From the NCBI RefSeq assembly GCF_964204865.1, contig NC_135261.1, positions 8,556,001-8,620,000 on the forward strand: a DNA stretch of 64,000 bases, in the 5' to 3' direction. This document shows positions 1 to 10,667 of this stretch, one piece after another; the stretch's first letter is position 1; every line of letters starts with the position of its first letter. The position numbers were made by a program, and so were the translations under genes. A model generated the notes under the pieces. That model made no database searches. It was not told where the DNA came from and saw only the letters and a list, made by a program, of their open reading frames with translations. The DNA is from Styela clava (Eukaryota > Chordata > Ascidiacea > Stolidobranchia > Styelidae).

Positions 1-557
1 CTAAGTAATCGAGCACTCAAACTGTTGTCCGTATTTTCAACCAGTTACTGCGTTATGCGAAAAAAACATTTTCACTAGCTTTAATTAAAAAGAAGCAAAG
101 AAATCGGATGCACGCCGGTGAAGAGCTACGTGCTGCAGAAACTTCTTTAAGGCCTCGTTTGCAATCCTATATTGGAAACGAAACAGCAGCAAAATTATCA
201 CTAGAGTTAATTGTGTTTGTACATGATTTGGCTTGTACATGATTTTTATGTTAGATGTTTATGTGTGCCTTTCTGACGCATAATGGGTGCCCAACGCTGC
301 ATTTTATTACGCAAATACATGGTGTTGTTTTCTGTTTCACCCATTTCAATTTTTGGCCACATTATTTGATAGTTTTTCTTCGTGTGAAATGTTTTTAAGT
401 GTACCTTTTTGTCCAGAAGCATATTGAGTGTCTGACACTGCATTATATTACGCAAATTCATGTTATTCTTTTCTATTCCGGTCATTTCAATTTTTGCCGG
501 TCCGCGAGTAAATTTAATTCTACAGGTCCGCCAGGGTAGAAAGGTTGGGAACTACTG
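1..557 (+). pseudogene. hAT-type transposon remnant, 3' part with transposase C-terminal relic
   Basis: Positions 1-170 encode, in two frames, a peptide resembling the C-terminal dimerisation region of hAT-family transposases, with pieces such as LLSVFSTSYCVM and AGEELRAAETSLRPRL. The frame breaks at the A-run near 60-67, where the first frame meets a stop, so the copy is dead. The right end reads GTTGGGAACTACTG at 544-557, matching the 'TTCCCAA' type of hAT terminus. The element runs off the left edge of the window. Transposase assignment is from motif memory only; a degenerate AT-rich tail follows the coding relic. Confidence 0.5.
262..495. repeat. Imperfect tandem duplication, period about 137 bp, inside the transposon remnant
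   Basis: Two similar stretches begin at about 262 and 399 (both start GTGTRCCTTT) and both run through a TTACGCAAAT-like block to a CATTTCAATTTTTG block. They account for the short minus-strand open frame over 246-485, which is therefore probably not a gene. Confidence 0.5.
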
Positions 558-574
558 CTCTAGGAGATCCTTAT

Positions 575-960
575 TATCGGTCGTTCTGTCTGCCTGTCTA
601 TCTGTCTGTTTAAAACTTTAGATGTAGCGTCTAAACAGCTGGATCAATCTGGATAAAATTTTTCACGTGGGTTATCCTGTCACCCTAGTATTATGCGTTT
701 TATAGAAAGTCCGAATGGAGGTTTCGTTTCCATGGCAACAATGAATAACGCGCCGATCGGTATGAAATTTCCATTTTTTCACAACGTATTGCCGTTTTCT
801 CGCCAACCTAGTTGGGAATCAAAATTCCAAAAACGCTACCTACCACAAGGGAAATTACTCTTTCTAACAAGTCGTCATTTGTCTCGATACTCCAAAAACT
901 GGAGAAGCCTTAGGGATTTTGGTTAAAATTATTTTTTTTCAATTTCAGCCATTATATATC
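575..960. repeat. Probable interspersed repeat starting with TCTGTCTG-type motif
   Basis: A TCTGTCTGCC/TCTGTCTG run at 588-609 leads into AGCTGGATCAATCTGG and AAATTTTTCACGTGGGT. This arrangement is common in dispersed elements of invertebrate genomes. The open frame over 693-926 lies inside it and shows no recognisable protein. Boundaries are approximate. Confidence 0.35.
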
Positions 961-2383
961 AGTCACACAAGTAAGTCTACAAAACGCGCAGATCTTAAAT
1001 GAACTGTCCTTTTTGACAGTCCGCTCACTTACTGAATCGCCCCGCCGTTAAAGATCCACAAGTTTCTATTGATGGCAACCGGTTGCTCGAGTGCGGGCCT
1101 CAACTATAAGCGGAGATCCTGGGCGTCTACCGACTTGTCTTAATTTAAATCGTACAGGGCTAAAATTCATTCATAGTACGCATAGTTCGCTTACCTAATA
1201 CGTCAGATTAACGACGCAATTTCGCGTGTCGTTGTTTATTAACTCAATGAACTGTGACCGACTCCAGCAGGTTTACAACGCATGTACAAAAGTGAGCGGG
1301 CATGATTAAATGAGGCGCGTTTGGTTTTTAAGTTATTTAGTTTTAGGTAATAGTTTTTATTAAAGCGTAGATGTGTAGTAGGGTAGCACTAGTGCGCCTA
1401 ATAATTAATTAACAGAATTGTGTCAAAAACCCAAAATATAATTGGATATTTGACATATTGTATTTAATACAAATGTTTCATTGTTTCTTATTTGAAATCA
1501 ATCAATTCATTTAACCTTTTTATGTCGTTTACCTTCTGTTACGTGGTTATGCAACAATTTTGTGAGCTGCAGTTCATTGATCTGCAAAAGTGACCTTAGC
1601 GAACATGAGAAATTTCCTAGCATTTCGAGGGAAAGTTGTGCAGATATGAAGAAGAAGAGTTGACCTTTTGCCTTTATTCCTTAGACCTACATGTTTACAA
1701 ACTTTAGAAGGCATAAAGTACACATTAACGATCACAAAAATGAGTTTCATTCAAAAGCAACATTTATTTCGTGTTCGTGCGGCGTGAGTTATTTTCCCTG
1801 ATAATTTTGCACCGCGCGAACAACAAGTTTAGGAATCGTTGAAGTATTGCATTTCCAACGTTTAATTACACCGATCGCGTTGGATTTGGTAAACTTCCGA
1901 TAAAACTAGTAGAAAATTTTACTCTATGAGAAATGTGAACTCCGGGGTCGAGAGAAAGCGATAATCTACTCCATACGCTTACATGACACGTCATAAACTG
2001 TAGTTTAAGTTGGGAGGTTTATGCGGTCAAACGCCATCACACCCTCCAAACGTTTCATGGTCTCGTCTACACTATTCAACATGGCTGAGTTCGTATCAAA
2101 CCGCAGGAGGCTAGACCGGCCTCAGGACTATTTGTTTTGGTCACATATTATCGCCGTGTGTTTAATCACCATTCCGAACCAAATTTATCTGAAACTCAAG
2201 CATCATAAACAACGGATTTGTCAGCTATGAGGCCAGATGAGTAGGACAACCGAAACAGATAGAACATCAAGTTCAGGCAAAATTATTTTCAATTAAGTAG
2301 AATCCGCCATTCCAAAGCACTTTATCGTAGAATACGATGTTGATCGAGCGACTAAAATAAACAATCGCGCTCTATTTATTCAG
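961..2383. other. Upstream non-coding region, nothing recognised
   Basis: About 1.4 kb upstream of the first transporter gene. A short plus-strand open frame at 2021-2230 has no recognisable domain. No tRNA, rRNA or coding exon was seen. The end of the stretch carries a pyrimidine-rich acceptor (AG at 2382-2383) just before the transporter start. Confidence 0.4.
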
Positions 2384-2416
2384 GCTTGCTGCATTCGACT
2401 TGGTACGTGGAAAACT

Positions 2417-5400
2417 ATGGGTTCGTGTAATGGGAATGTAGAAGAAAATTCACGTTACTGTATATTCGTAATCTTAGTGACACAATTACCGTTCGCTTTC
2501 ATTATGGGAATACACTTGACAGCATTGAATTCGCTGACCCCCGTGATAGAAGTATTCATCAACGAAAGCTATCAAGTAAGAATCGTTAAAATTGTGAAAA
2601 TCGTTAAATTATTACGTACTTTTACTGTTTATAATTAAGATTTTCGTGAGTAACAAAATAAATTTTCGTAAGTAAGATAGACATATCAGTACCTTAATCG
2701 CATTGCTAATGTACGTGCAAGTCCTAATATTTTTATACCTCCATTAATTCGGCTTTAGCAAACGATTTTTTTGCTCTTTCTAAGATGATATCACTTAAGT
2801 TATCACATGAAGTAATATTACAGGTTCGTTATAGAGAGTCGCCTTCGGAATATACAGCAAATCTTATTATCAACCTTGCACATTCAGCTCTTGTTTGGGG
2901 ATCTCTTGTTGGTTGCGTCCTTGTCAAACTAGTGATTAACTTATTCAGGTAAGGAAAAACAGGTATTTCGCTTTTAAAATGTTATCAAAATACCATAAAA
3001 TCTTATGCTTTGCATAAGAAATTGCATTTTGACTTTTAAAGACCTATTGAAAATATTTATATCCGAATCCGACAGTATGAACAACTTCTGAAAATATGAA
3101 GTTTTGAGATATGTGGCTATTGAAAATTTTCCCGGAATTTCCGAATTAAAGGAATTTGTCTTGTAAAAATGCCACCTATGTGTAAAATATATTTATATCT
3201 AAATAAGGCAGAACAAATGTGAAAAAATGAACTCCATGTTCAACGCACTGTTCTGAAAAAATCAGACTTGGTTGACACTCCTCAAATGTCCTATTCTTTG
3301 GCAAAATCTTGAGTATCAATGAGGAATATTATTCTCTGGTTACCAATCTATGAACTTAAACTGTACTACACTCCAATGTATTTTACGACAAGGAATGTCT
3401 CTGCAAAGAAGTTAAGCAATCCTCAAGATTGCTCATGACTGCAATTCTCTTGCAGTCGCAAAGGTTCAATTCTTATGACACACTGCTTCATGGTGCTGTC
3501 TTCTATTTTGATGGGGCCTGTTGCGCAATACGGCCACTCCTACGAATCCCTAATCATCGGTCGTTTCATCAATGGGATATTCAGAGCGGTGGGTTTTACA
3601 GTAGTTGTGATATTCATTGCTGAAACAACATGCCGAAGAAGACTTGGATTCTATCAAGGCCCATTTTCAACATTCCAATTTATATCAAGCGCATTTGGCT
3701 TAGGCCTAGCACATTCAAAGGTTAGTACAACATTTTTAGTGTCGAAACAACGCAAGATTCTGCACTAATACCGGATTTACCTATAGGCAAGGCAGTCTGA
3801 AAACTGGGGGCCTCGACATTAAATTTTAACTAATATTTGCTCTGCTTGCTGCAAAATATAACAGGTTTGTTTAATTATTTAATCAGATTTATAATTCTTG
3901 TCTCACATATTTTATGTTTAATAGGATAAAATAAATAAAAGACGACCGAATAAATAAAATCGTTTAAAATTAAAAAATCTTTATATCTTTGACTTTCATA
4001 TCAAATAAATACAAGAAGAAAATTATATCCTAAATATCTAATGAATTATAACATATTTTTCTATTTTCGGATCTTTTATTTACTATTTTGTCTAATCAGT
4101 AATAGCCTAGCTTGGACCTATCATCGTATAAATTCGGCCCTGTGCTGCACACACAGAAATGATGTCATTATAAACGAGTATTTGCTCAATCATTATTAGG
4201 TTCATTGACATTTCTGTTTTTAGTCCGTAAACCCGGTCCAATGAGATAGTTTAAAAAATCTTACAATTGGGACATCGACTAAACAATTTCATATTTGCAA
4301 GGTTTTAGGAACGCAAGATCTTTGGATGTGGACAATGTGCATTCCAATTTTCGCTTCGGTAATATATTTCGTCTGCTATCCATGGATTCCAGAAACTCCT
4401 GTATACGTCCTTAAAAAACGAAAGCGAGAAGACGCTCTGAATATTTTAAAATTGCTTCGATCGGAACCAACTGTGGAAAAAGAATTGACTATACTTGAAA
4501 ACGAATCTGAAGAACTACCGTCACAAAAGGATTTACCGCTCATGATGTTGCTGAAGAAACGTTACTTGAGGCGACAATTATTTACAACCATGATAACAAT
4601 GACAACTGTGCAATTACTTGGAATTCAGGTCGTAGGCTTTGTAATATATATTTAATAGGTCATAGGTGTACTAAAAACATTTACATTACTTGTCCCCAAG
4701 GCAGCAAACTCTTCAGCAAAAATATTGACAAGCTTTGAAAAAAGCGACAAGATCCGATGCTACATTTTGAAAATTCCTCGAATAAATGTGAATAATTATT
4801 ATTTTCATGTTCCCCGTTTATTTAATTTTTTTTTTAAATGCACATTCTAATGTATTGAAACTTTTTTAGGCGATCACGATGTTTTCAGATTCGTTACTGC
4901 TGAGTGCTGGTGTGGATGAAGGTTACGTCACAATCGTATCTGTTGGCCTCTTTCTACAAAGTATTATTGCATTTTTGATATCAGCACCTTTGCAAAGACG
5001 ATTCGGTACTAAGAAAGTTTACGTCATTGGACTTTTTGTTATTACGATAAGCTACATGATATTTGTAATAGCGGATGGACTACATGTTAAAATTCCAACG
5101 ATGAGTTACGTCGCAATTTTCGGATTGTTTGCAGTTTTCTTTGGTTTACAGCTTGGCCCGCTATTTGTGTTATCGGGTCTTCCATCCGAACTAACGACTG
5201 CCGGTAGTCGTCCTACTGTTGTATTTTATAGTCAATGTGCGTACTGGATTTTAGCCGGTATCATAATATTTGTGTTTCCGTATTCGCATCAAGCATGGGG
5301 TGTTTACTCGTATATACCATTTGTAGCCATTTCGATAATTCTTGTCCCATTTTCTATATTTGTGCTACCTGAAACTCATAATCGTTCTTCGGCACAGATT

Positions 5401-5502
5401 CAAAAATCTTTTGGGATGAAAACTATGGCATTGGCATCCAAGTCAGACGATTGCATTGAAACAGTACCGGTGTTGCAACTAGCAAATGATCAAATGGCAT
5501 AA
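2417..5502 (+). CDS. SLC2-like (GLUT family) major facilitator transporter, copy 1
   Basis: Five exons: 2417-2575, 2824-2948, 3456-3720, 4302-4628, 4870-5502; all junctions are GT-AG and keep frame, giving 502 aa, the usual SLC2 length. SLC2 features in order: GRFINGIF and a following Tyr/Glu/Arg-rich segment in the TM4 region; PWIPETPVYVL at about residues 210-220, the counterpart of PESPR; VQLLGIQ near 287-292, the counterpart of the TM7 QQLSGIN; a TM10-like GPLFV near 388; and PETHNRS at 459, the counterpart of PETKG. About twelve hydrophobic segments are visible. The family moves hexoses or related solutes across the plasma membrane; here the TM7 and TM10 sugar motifs are degenerate, so the substrate is unknown. 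The start ATG opens exon 1 and lies 34 nt after a splice-acceptor-like AG. It is the only plus-strand gene in the window and faces a paralogue at 7038-10667. Confidence 0.88.
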
Positions 5503-5578
5503 TATGTTAATTGACTAGCCTAAAATTATATCGAATTGTATTCGCATTTAATGAACCATGAATCAGATATTTATGCAC

Positions 5579-5607
5579 AATAAAAGCATATTCATAATCA
5601 AAATAAA
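5579..5607 (+). terminator. Polyadenylation signals of transporter copy 1
   Basis: AATAAA occurs at 5579-5584 and again at 5602-5607, roughly 80-100 nt after the stop codon at 5500-5502. Either could direct 3' end formation. Confidence 0.55.
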
Positions 5608-6795
5608 GTAGGCATATATTACGTGAAATAGTTAAAACTGCTACATTTGATAAGATTTGTTATGACTAATTTGATGCCGATAAGATGATATTTATTGCTG
5701 AGATACGAGTCGATTTATTCAATTATGTTGATTTTAGAAGTCAGTTTCCACCAAGGTTGTTTAGGCGAATAACAGTTAACTCCTAGTCAATGAATTGTAA
5801 ATTTGAAAGACACTCTGATTACGCTTCTGGTAAAACAGGCCCAGACTTCGACTTTACAGGCCTAGTTGGATTGACTTTGTTTGGTGGGGAAAAGTTACTG
5901 TCTAGGATTGATGGTCAAACTTGCCTAACGATGATTAGGAGCTGTCTATTATCGATTACTAACTACATAGTTCAGCTGACGAAAAAGTTTCAAGATTTAT
6001 AGTAATTTTGTGTTGAATATAAATCCACACTTTCGTTAATGTATGCGTTTTATAGATGTTGTCAATTTTTTTCTGACGTTGTCCGTTTACTGTCAGTATT
6101 CATATGAGACGATAAAACGTATGACAAAAGTTTTTTTCAAGAACCTCAGTTATTTGAAATTGACTACCTCTTGCCTGTTTTTGCAATTGTTTTGATCTGA
6201 ACAGCTTTGAGTCTCCCGTCAATCTCATTTAGTAAAGCGTAAGTCATGACTATAATTCCTTTTTGTCTAAATAGGTCTTGGAAGTTCGGTAGCCTGTAAC
6301 TTTGCTCAAAGATCAGTCTCTTTGGCTTCTGTGTAAGGGCGCGTTATCTCGCGTTACGCTAATTTTCTCAAAACAACTAAATATATATTCCCATCAACAA
6401 AATCACAATAGAATCGCCGCAAGCGGTCTGCAATAAAAAAAATACAAAAATACTTAATTTTAATCATGTTACATTTTTCAATAAAAGCAGGGAAGGGGCC
6501 CTGGGGGAGATATGGATCGATATGTTCACGAAAAGATGTCAGTATGGATATCGGTTAGTTTATCCGTTGTAAATTTTGGAAGAAAAAGAGATGGAATTGC
6601 TAATGCTTCAACGATAGTATGCAAATAATTTAGAAGGTTCATAATTTCGTAAGATTTGTTGTAAGTTTTAACGGCACTATTCAAGGTAAATAAAATATAC
6701 GAAATAAAGGTAAATAAAATGTACGAATCTTACGTTAACCACGTTACGATAAGATATCGAGATAATCCCATAAGAATATTAGTAAATTATGGAAC
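5608..6795. other. Spacer between the convergent transporter genes
   Basis: AT-rich and without a recognisable exon. The short plus-strand open frame at 5790-6002 has no domain. A small internal duplication of an AGGTAAATAAAAT-like motif lies near 6685-6723. Confidence 0.4.
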
Positions 6796-6965
6796 AAATA
6801 AAGTAATAGCCCTCTAGCGAGAATATTTAACCACTGTGTGAATTTATAGTAATTGGTTTAGTAGGTAGAGAGAAAATACCAAGATGGAAAAGAACATATA
6901 CAAAACAATATAATAACAAATATTCCGTAGGTTCACTTCGTGCCCGATGACCCCCATTATTGAAT
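6796..6965 (+). repeat. SINE-like interspersed repeat, copy A
   Basis: Shares an ordered set of blocks with 8600-8786: AATAGCC, a TTTAACCACTG block, an AATTGGT..AGTAG block, an A-rich AATAACAA stretch, and a closing TTCACTTCGTG. The two copies are diverged but colinear. The 3' AACAACAA-rich end is typical of a non-autonomous retroelement; no RNA polymerase III promoter boxes were identified. Confidence 0.45.
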
Positions 6966-7037
6966 AACACATCAAAGCAGAATATACATTCATATAAACA
7001 CCATTACAACATTCAATTGTATGACTTATAGACATCA

Positions 7038-10000
7038 TTATGTGATACTAGCAATGCTACGATTCGAATCGATTTGATGAAATTCATCATTCATAGTTTC
7101 TCTTCCGAAAGATTTCTGTATCTGAGCGGCGGAACGATTATGCGTTTCGGGTACTAAAAATACAGAAAATGGAATAAGGACTATTGACATAATGACGAAC
7201 GGGGTGTATGCGTAAACACCCCATGCTTGGTGTGAATACGGGAATACAAACGTAATTATACCAGCAGAAATCCAGAGTGTACACTGGCTGTAAAAAACGA
7301 CAGTGGGGCGACTACTAGCGGTCGTGAGTTCTGATGGAAGTCCAAATGTCACAAACAGAGGTCCGATTTGAAAACCAAAAACAAGTGTAAAAAATCCTAC
7401 TATTGCAACTGAACTCATGTACGGAAATTTAACATATAGTCCTCCAGCTATTGTAAATATGAAATAACTTAGAGATATTATGATAAGACCGATGACGTAT
7501 ACTTTCTTCAAACCGAAACGACGTTGCAATGGCGCAGTAATCAAAAATGCTAAAATAATCTGAAGAAAGACACCAACAGATAATATAGTGACATATTTTT
7601 CATCAACTCCCGCATCCAACAGTAGCGAATCGGAAAACATTTCAATTGCCTGAAAAAAAGTATATTTAGTTCAAGCACCAATCGCGGAAGTAGGTAAATC
7701 TCAAGTTGATCAGGAAAGCGGTGGGGCAAAGTGATTTCTAGCTATTGAAAATGTCTTGTTAGTCAGTTACACGTCTACTTTTTCATTCATGAGTCATTCG
7801 ATTTTAGTTAAAAGTATATACAAAAAATAAAATGTTTTCCTTAAAATGTACGTACTATTATCAACGGAATGTGTTGTAGTAGAAGTAATTTTTAAAATAA
7901 CCTGAAGTCCTAGTAACTGAGACGTTGTCCTTATTATCGTATTGACGAACAACTGTCGTCTGAGGTATTTCGTTTTGAAAATCGAAGATAAAGTCAGGTA
8001 ATTTCGCTGTGAAATTTCTCGAGATTCTTTTTGAAGAGTAGTTAATTCACTTTCTACATTTGAGTTTGACCTGAGTTTTTTCAAATTATTCAACGCATCT
8101 TCCCACTTTCCAGTTTCTAGAAGATATACTGGAGTTTCTGGAATCCACGGATAGCATAGAAAATATATAATTGAAGCAACTATTGATATACACATCGTCC
8201 ACATCCAAAGTTCCTGTGTTCCTAAAACCTTGCAACAAATGTTGTTCAATTTCTAATTATATTTCATGATAAGTTTCTACAAGCCATCAGCCACTTTTGA
8301 TTGGCTATAACTAGGCACCAGAACGCTATTTTGAGATAATGCAAAACTATTTATTAAATATAAGGACAAAACGTTTGGCCAACATTAGCATGAAAACATG
8401 GGAACGATCTCAAATATATGGACACGAAAGGCCCAAAACGAAGTAGTACGGGTATGCAATCTGTCACGATAGACTACCACCATACCGCAGTGTTCACAAC
8501 TTCGCCTGGCAACCAGATCGCGAACGTGGAACTGCCACCAGGTACGCAATTTTGATGACGCCATCGCACACAGAAGAAACAAATCCCTTAGAGCCGACTT
8601 AAATTTCTGAAATAAAAGCAATAGCCTTATCGTGGAAAATACAATCTTTAACCACTGAAAATTTCAAAGAAATTGGTCCAGTAGTTAATGCAAAAATTTT
8701 TATCATAACAACAAGAATGAGAAGACGAATTTTAATAACAACATAATAACAAAACGATCCCTGTGTACACTTCGTGTCCAATAATTCGTACTCCCGAAGT
8801 ATGTGAACCAAGATGGCGGACACCGAAACGTAGTATGTGTACCAGGTTAGGGTTGGGCCATACTTTTTTTTCAATTTTCCTTATTTTAGTTCTATTACGA
8901 GAACGGGTACTAGCCAAGTGACTCCCGTAGTTTTTGTACCTGAAATTATGGTCTAACCCTAACCTGGTACACATAGTACGTTCCGGTGTCCGCCATCATT
9001 GTTCACTTCGGGAATACCCAATAATTATATATAAGATACTAACCTTTGAATGCGATAGACCCATTCCGAATGCGCTTGAAATGTACTGGAATGTTGAAAA
9101 CGGTCCTTGATAAAAACCAACTCTCTTTCGAGAAGATATTTCAGCGACGTATATCATAACTACAGCAAGAGCAATAGCTTTGAATACCCCATTGAGGAAG
9201 CGACCGATTATAAGTGTTTCGTAAACATGCCAATACTGCGCAACAGGTCCCATTAAAACGGAAGACAGCACCAAGAAGATGTGAACAAATAAAATGGATC
9301 CTTTGCGGCTAAAACGATATCAAGATTTTCAAATCATTCGAGAAAAATACACCAAATAAAAATTAAAGTCAATAGAAATGCAAGTTATTTAAACGGTCGA
9401 AGCGGACCATTTTCGAAGCTACCGCTCAATGACCTCAAGAGAGGCTCCAATGAAAATCAACTATTTGTACCTGAACGTATTAATCACTAGTTTGACGCTT
9501 ATACATCCAAGTACAGATCCCCACACCAGAGAGGAGTGTGCTAGGTTGATAATGAGAGTTGCTGTAGCGGCCGATGGTACTTCATTGTATCGAATCTAAA
9601 ATTACAATTAATCATAAAGTTCTTTATGTGACTTTACGTGCAATAGTGTGAATATTATTACATTTACAAGTGTAGTTTGAGATAGTAAGACAACGTAATA
9701 TTTAGCCAATCAAGACCTCCGAGCGTATTTAAAATTGGGTATTCCAATAAGTATCTCGTACACCTAGAGTCTAGAGCAGGGTGGTCCAAACCCAGGCCCG
9801 CGGGAAACATGTGGCCCGCCACTTCATTATCTGTGGCCCGCGTCGCATTCGGAGAGAAATCAAAAATCGCATTTCGTGTTGTTTCGTCATAAAATTAACC
9901 AAAAAATCTTTTGACATATTGTTGCATCACTAATGTCAATGAATTGACTAGTGTTATGGCTTGCTGAGGCAGCTAGCGAAGTTAAACGAGCAAAGTTCTT

Positions 10001-10667
10001 GGCACAATTGTGGCCCGCGAACAATGCAAAAGTAATTTTGTGGCCCGCGGAGCTGCCAATTCTGGACCACCTTGGTCTAGAGTCTAGCTAGACACATCTC
10101 AGGTGTGCGAACTTGGAACTAAATATATAGGGGTATTTTAATTAGCATTGTCAAAACCCAAAAATGTATTATATGATACTAGCAAGGTACTAGTAGCAGC
10201 AGTCGAGTAGCAGAGAGTTTTTTTTATTCCACTCAATTTTCATCTCTGACGTCCGCAAATGACTATTATGTCATTGGTCGTTAAAACATACAATAAATGG
10301 GAAACTTAAAATATTGTGGGAAAGTTCCTAATTCGGGTTTGCCAGAAAGTCATCTATTTATTACAGAGCTGCTGTTCGTTCTGTATACTTTTGCCCTTTG
10401 CAATTTACCCCAATTCTGATTTATTATTTGTAAGTGGTTATTGGACCCCCAGGAAAAATATTGCCGTTCACACAATAAAAAGGTTAACATATTATATTTA
10501 GCCGTTACCTGGTAACTTTCATTGATGAAAACCTCCATCACGGGTGTCAGCGAGTTCAATGCTGTCAAGTTAATCCCCACGATAAAAGCAATAGGTATTT
10601 GTGTTGCAAAGATTACAAAAATACAGTAACGCGAATTCTTTTCTGAACTTGGAGTAACTGAATCCAT
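7038..10667 (-). CDS. SLC2-like (GLUT family) major facilitator transporter, copy 2
   Basis: Five exons on the minus strand: 10667-10509, 9595-9471, 9308-9044, 8228-7902, 7649-7038. The first four have exactly the lengths of copy 1 (159, 125, 265, 327 nt) and every intron has the same phase, giving 495 aa. It keeps the GRFLNGVF, PWIPETPVYLL, GLPSELTT and PETHNRS motifs, while the TM7 motif is SQLLGLQ, so the same degenerate sugar-site pattern is present. The last exon is very similar between copies; the C-terminal tail after about residue 475 differs. Tail-to-tail orientation with only 1.5 kb between the stops indicates a local inverted duplication. The intron between exons 3 and 4 hosts a SINE-like repeat and a foldback element. 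Likely an integral plasma-membrane transporter; substrate unknown. Confidence 0.88.
8600..8786 (+). repeat. SINE-like interspersed repeat, copy B (intron of transporter copy 2)
   Basis: Colinear with copy A at 6796-6965, including TTTAACCACTG, AATTGGTCCAGTAG and the 3' AACGATCC..CACTTCGTGTCC end. A fragment of the same 3' end occurs near 12255-12310. The foldback element at 8787-9018 is inserted at its 3' edge. Confidence 0.45.
8787..9018. mobile_element. 232-bp foldback transposon (MITE), family A
   Basis: The two arms are inverted repeats of roughly 70 bp, running from a GTACTCCCG-type terminus through GGCGGACACCG and ACCAGGTTAGGGTT. The unit is flanked by a perfect 8-bp direct repeat, CAATAATT, at 8779-8786 and 9019-9026, the signature of DNA transposon insertion. 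It lies in an intron and has no coding capacity. Confidence 0.85.
9777..10074. mobile_element. 298-bp hAT-type non-autonomous element
   Basis: Begins CAGGGTGGTCCA and ends TGGACCACCTTG, imperfect terminal inverted repeats of hAT type. It is rich in GTGGCCCGC motifs. A perfect 8-bp target duplication, GTCTAGAG, flanks it at 9769-9776 and 10075-10082. It sits in the first intron of transporter copy 2 and encodes nothing. Confidence 0.85.
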
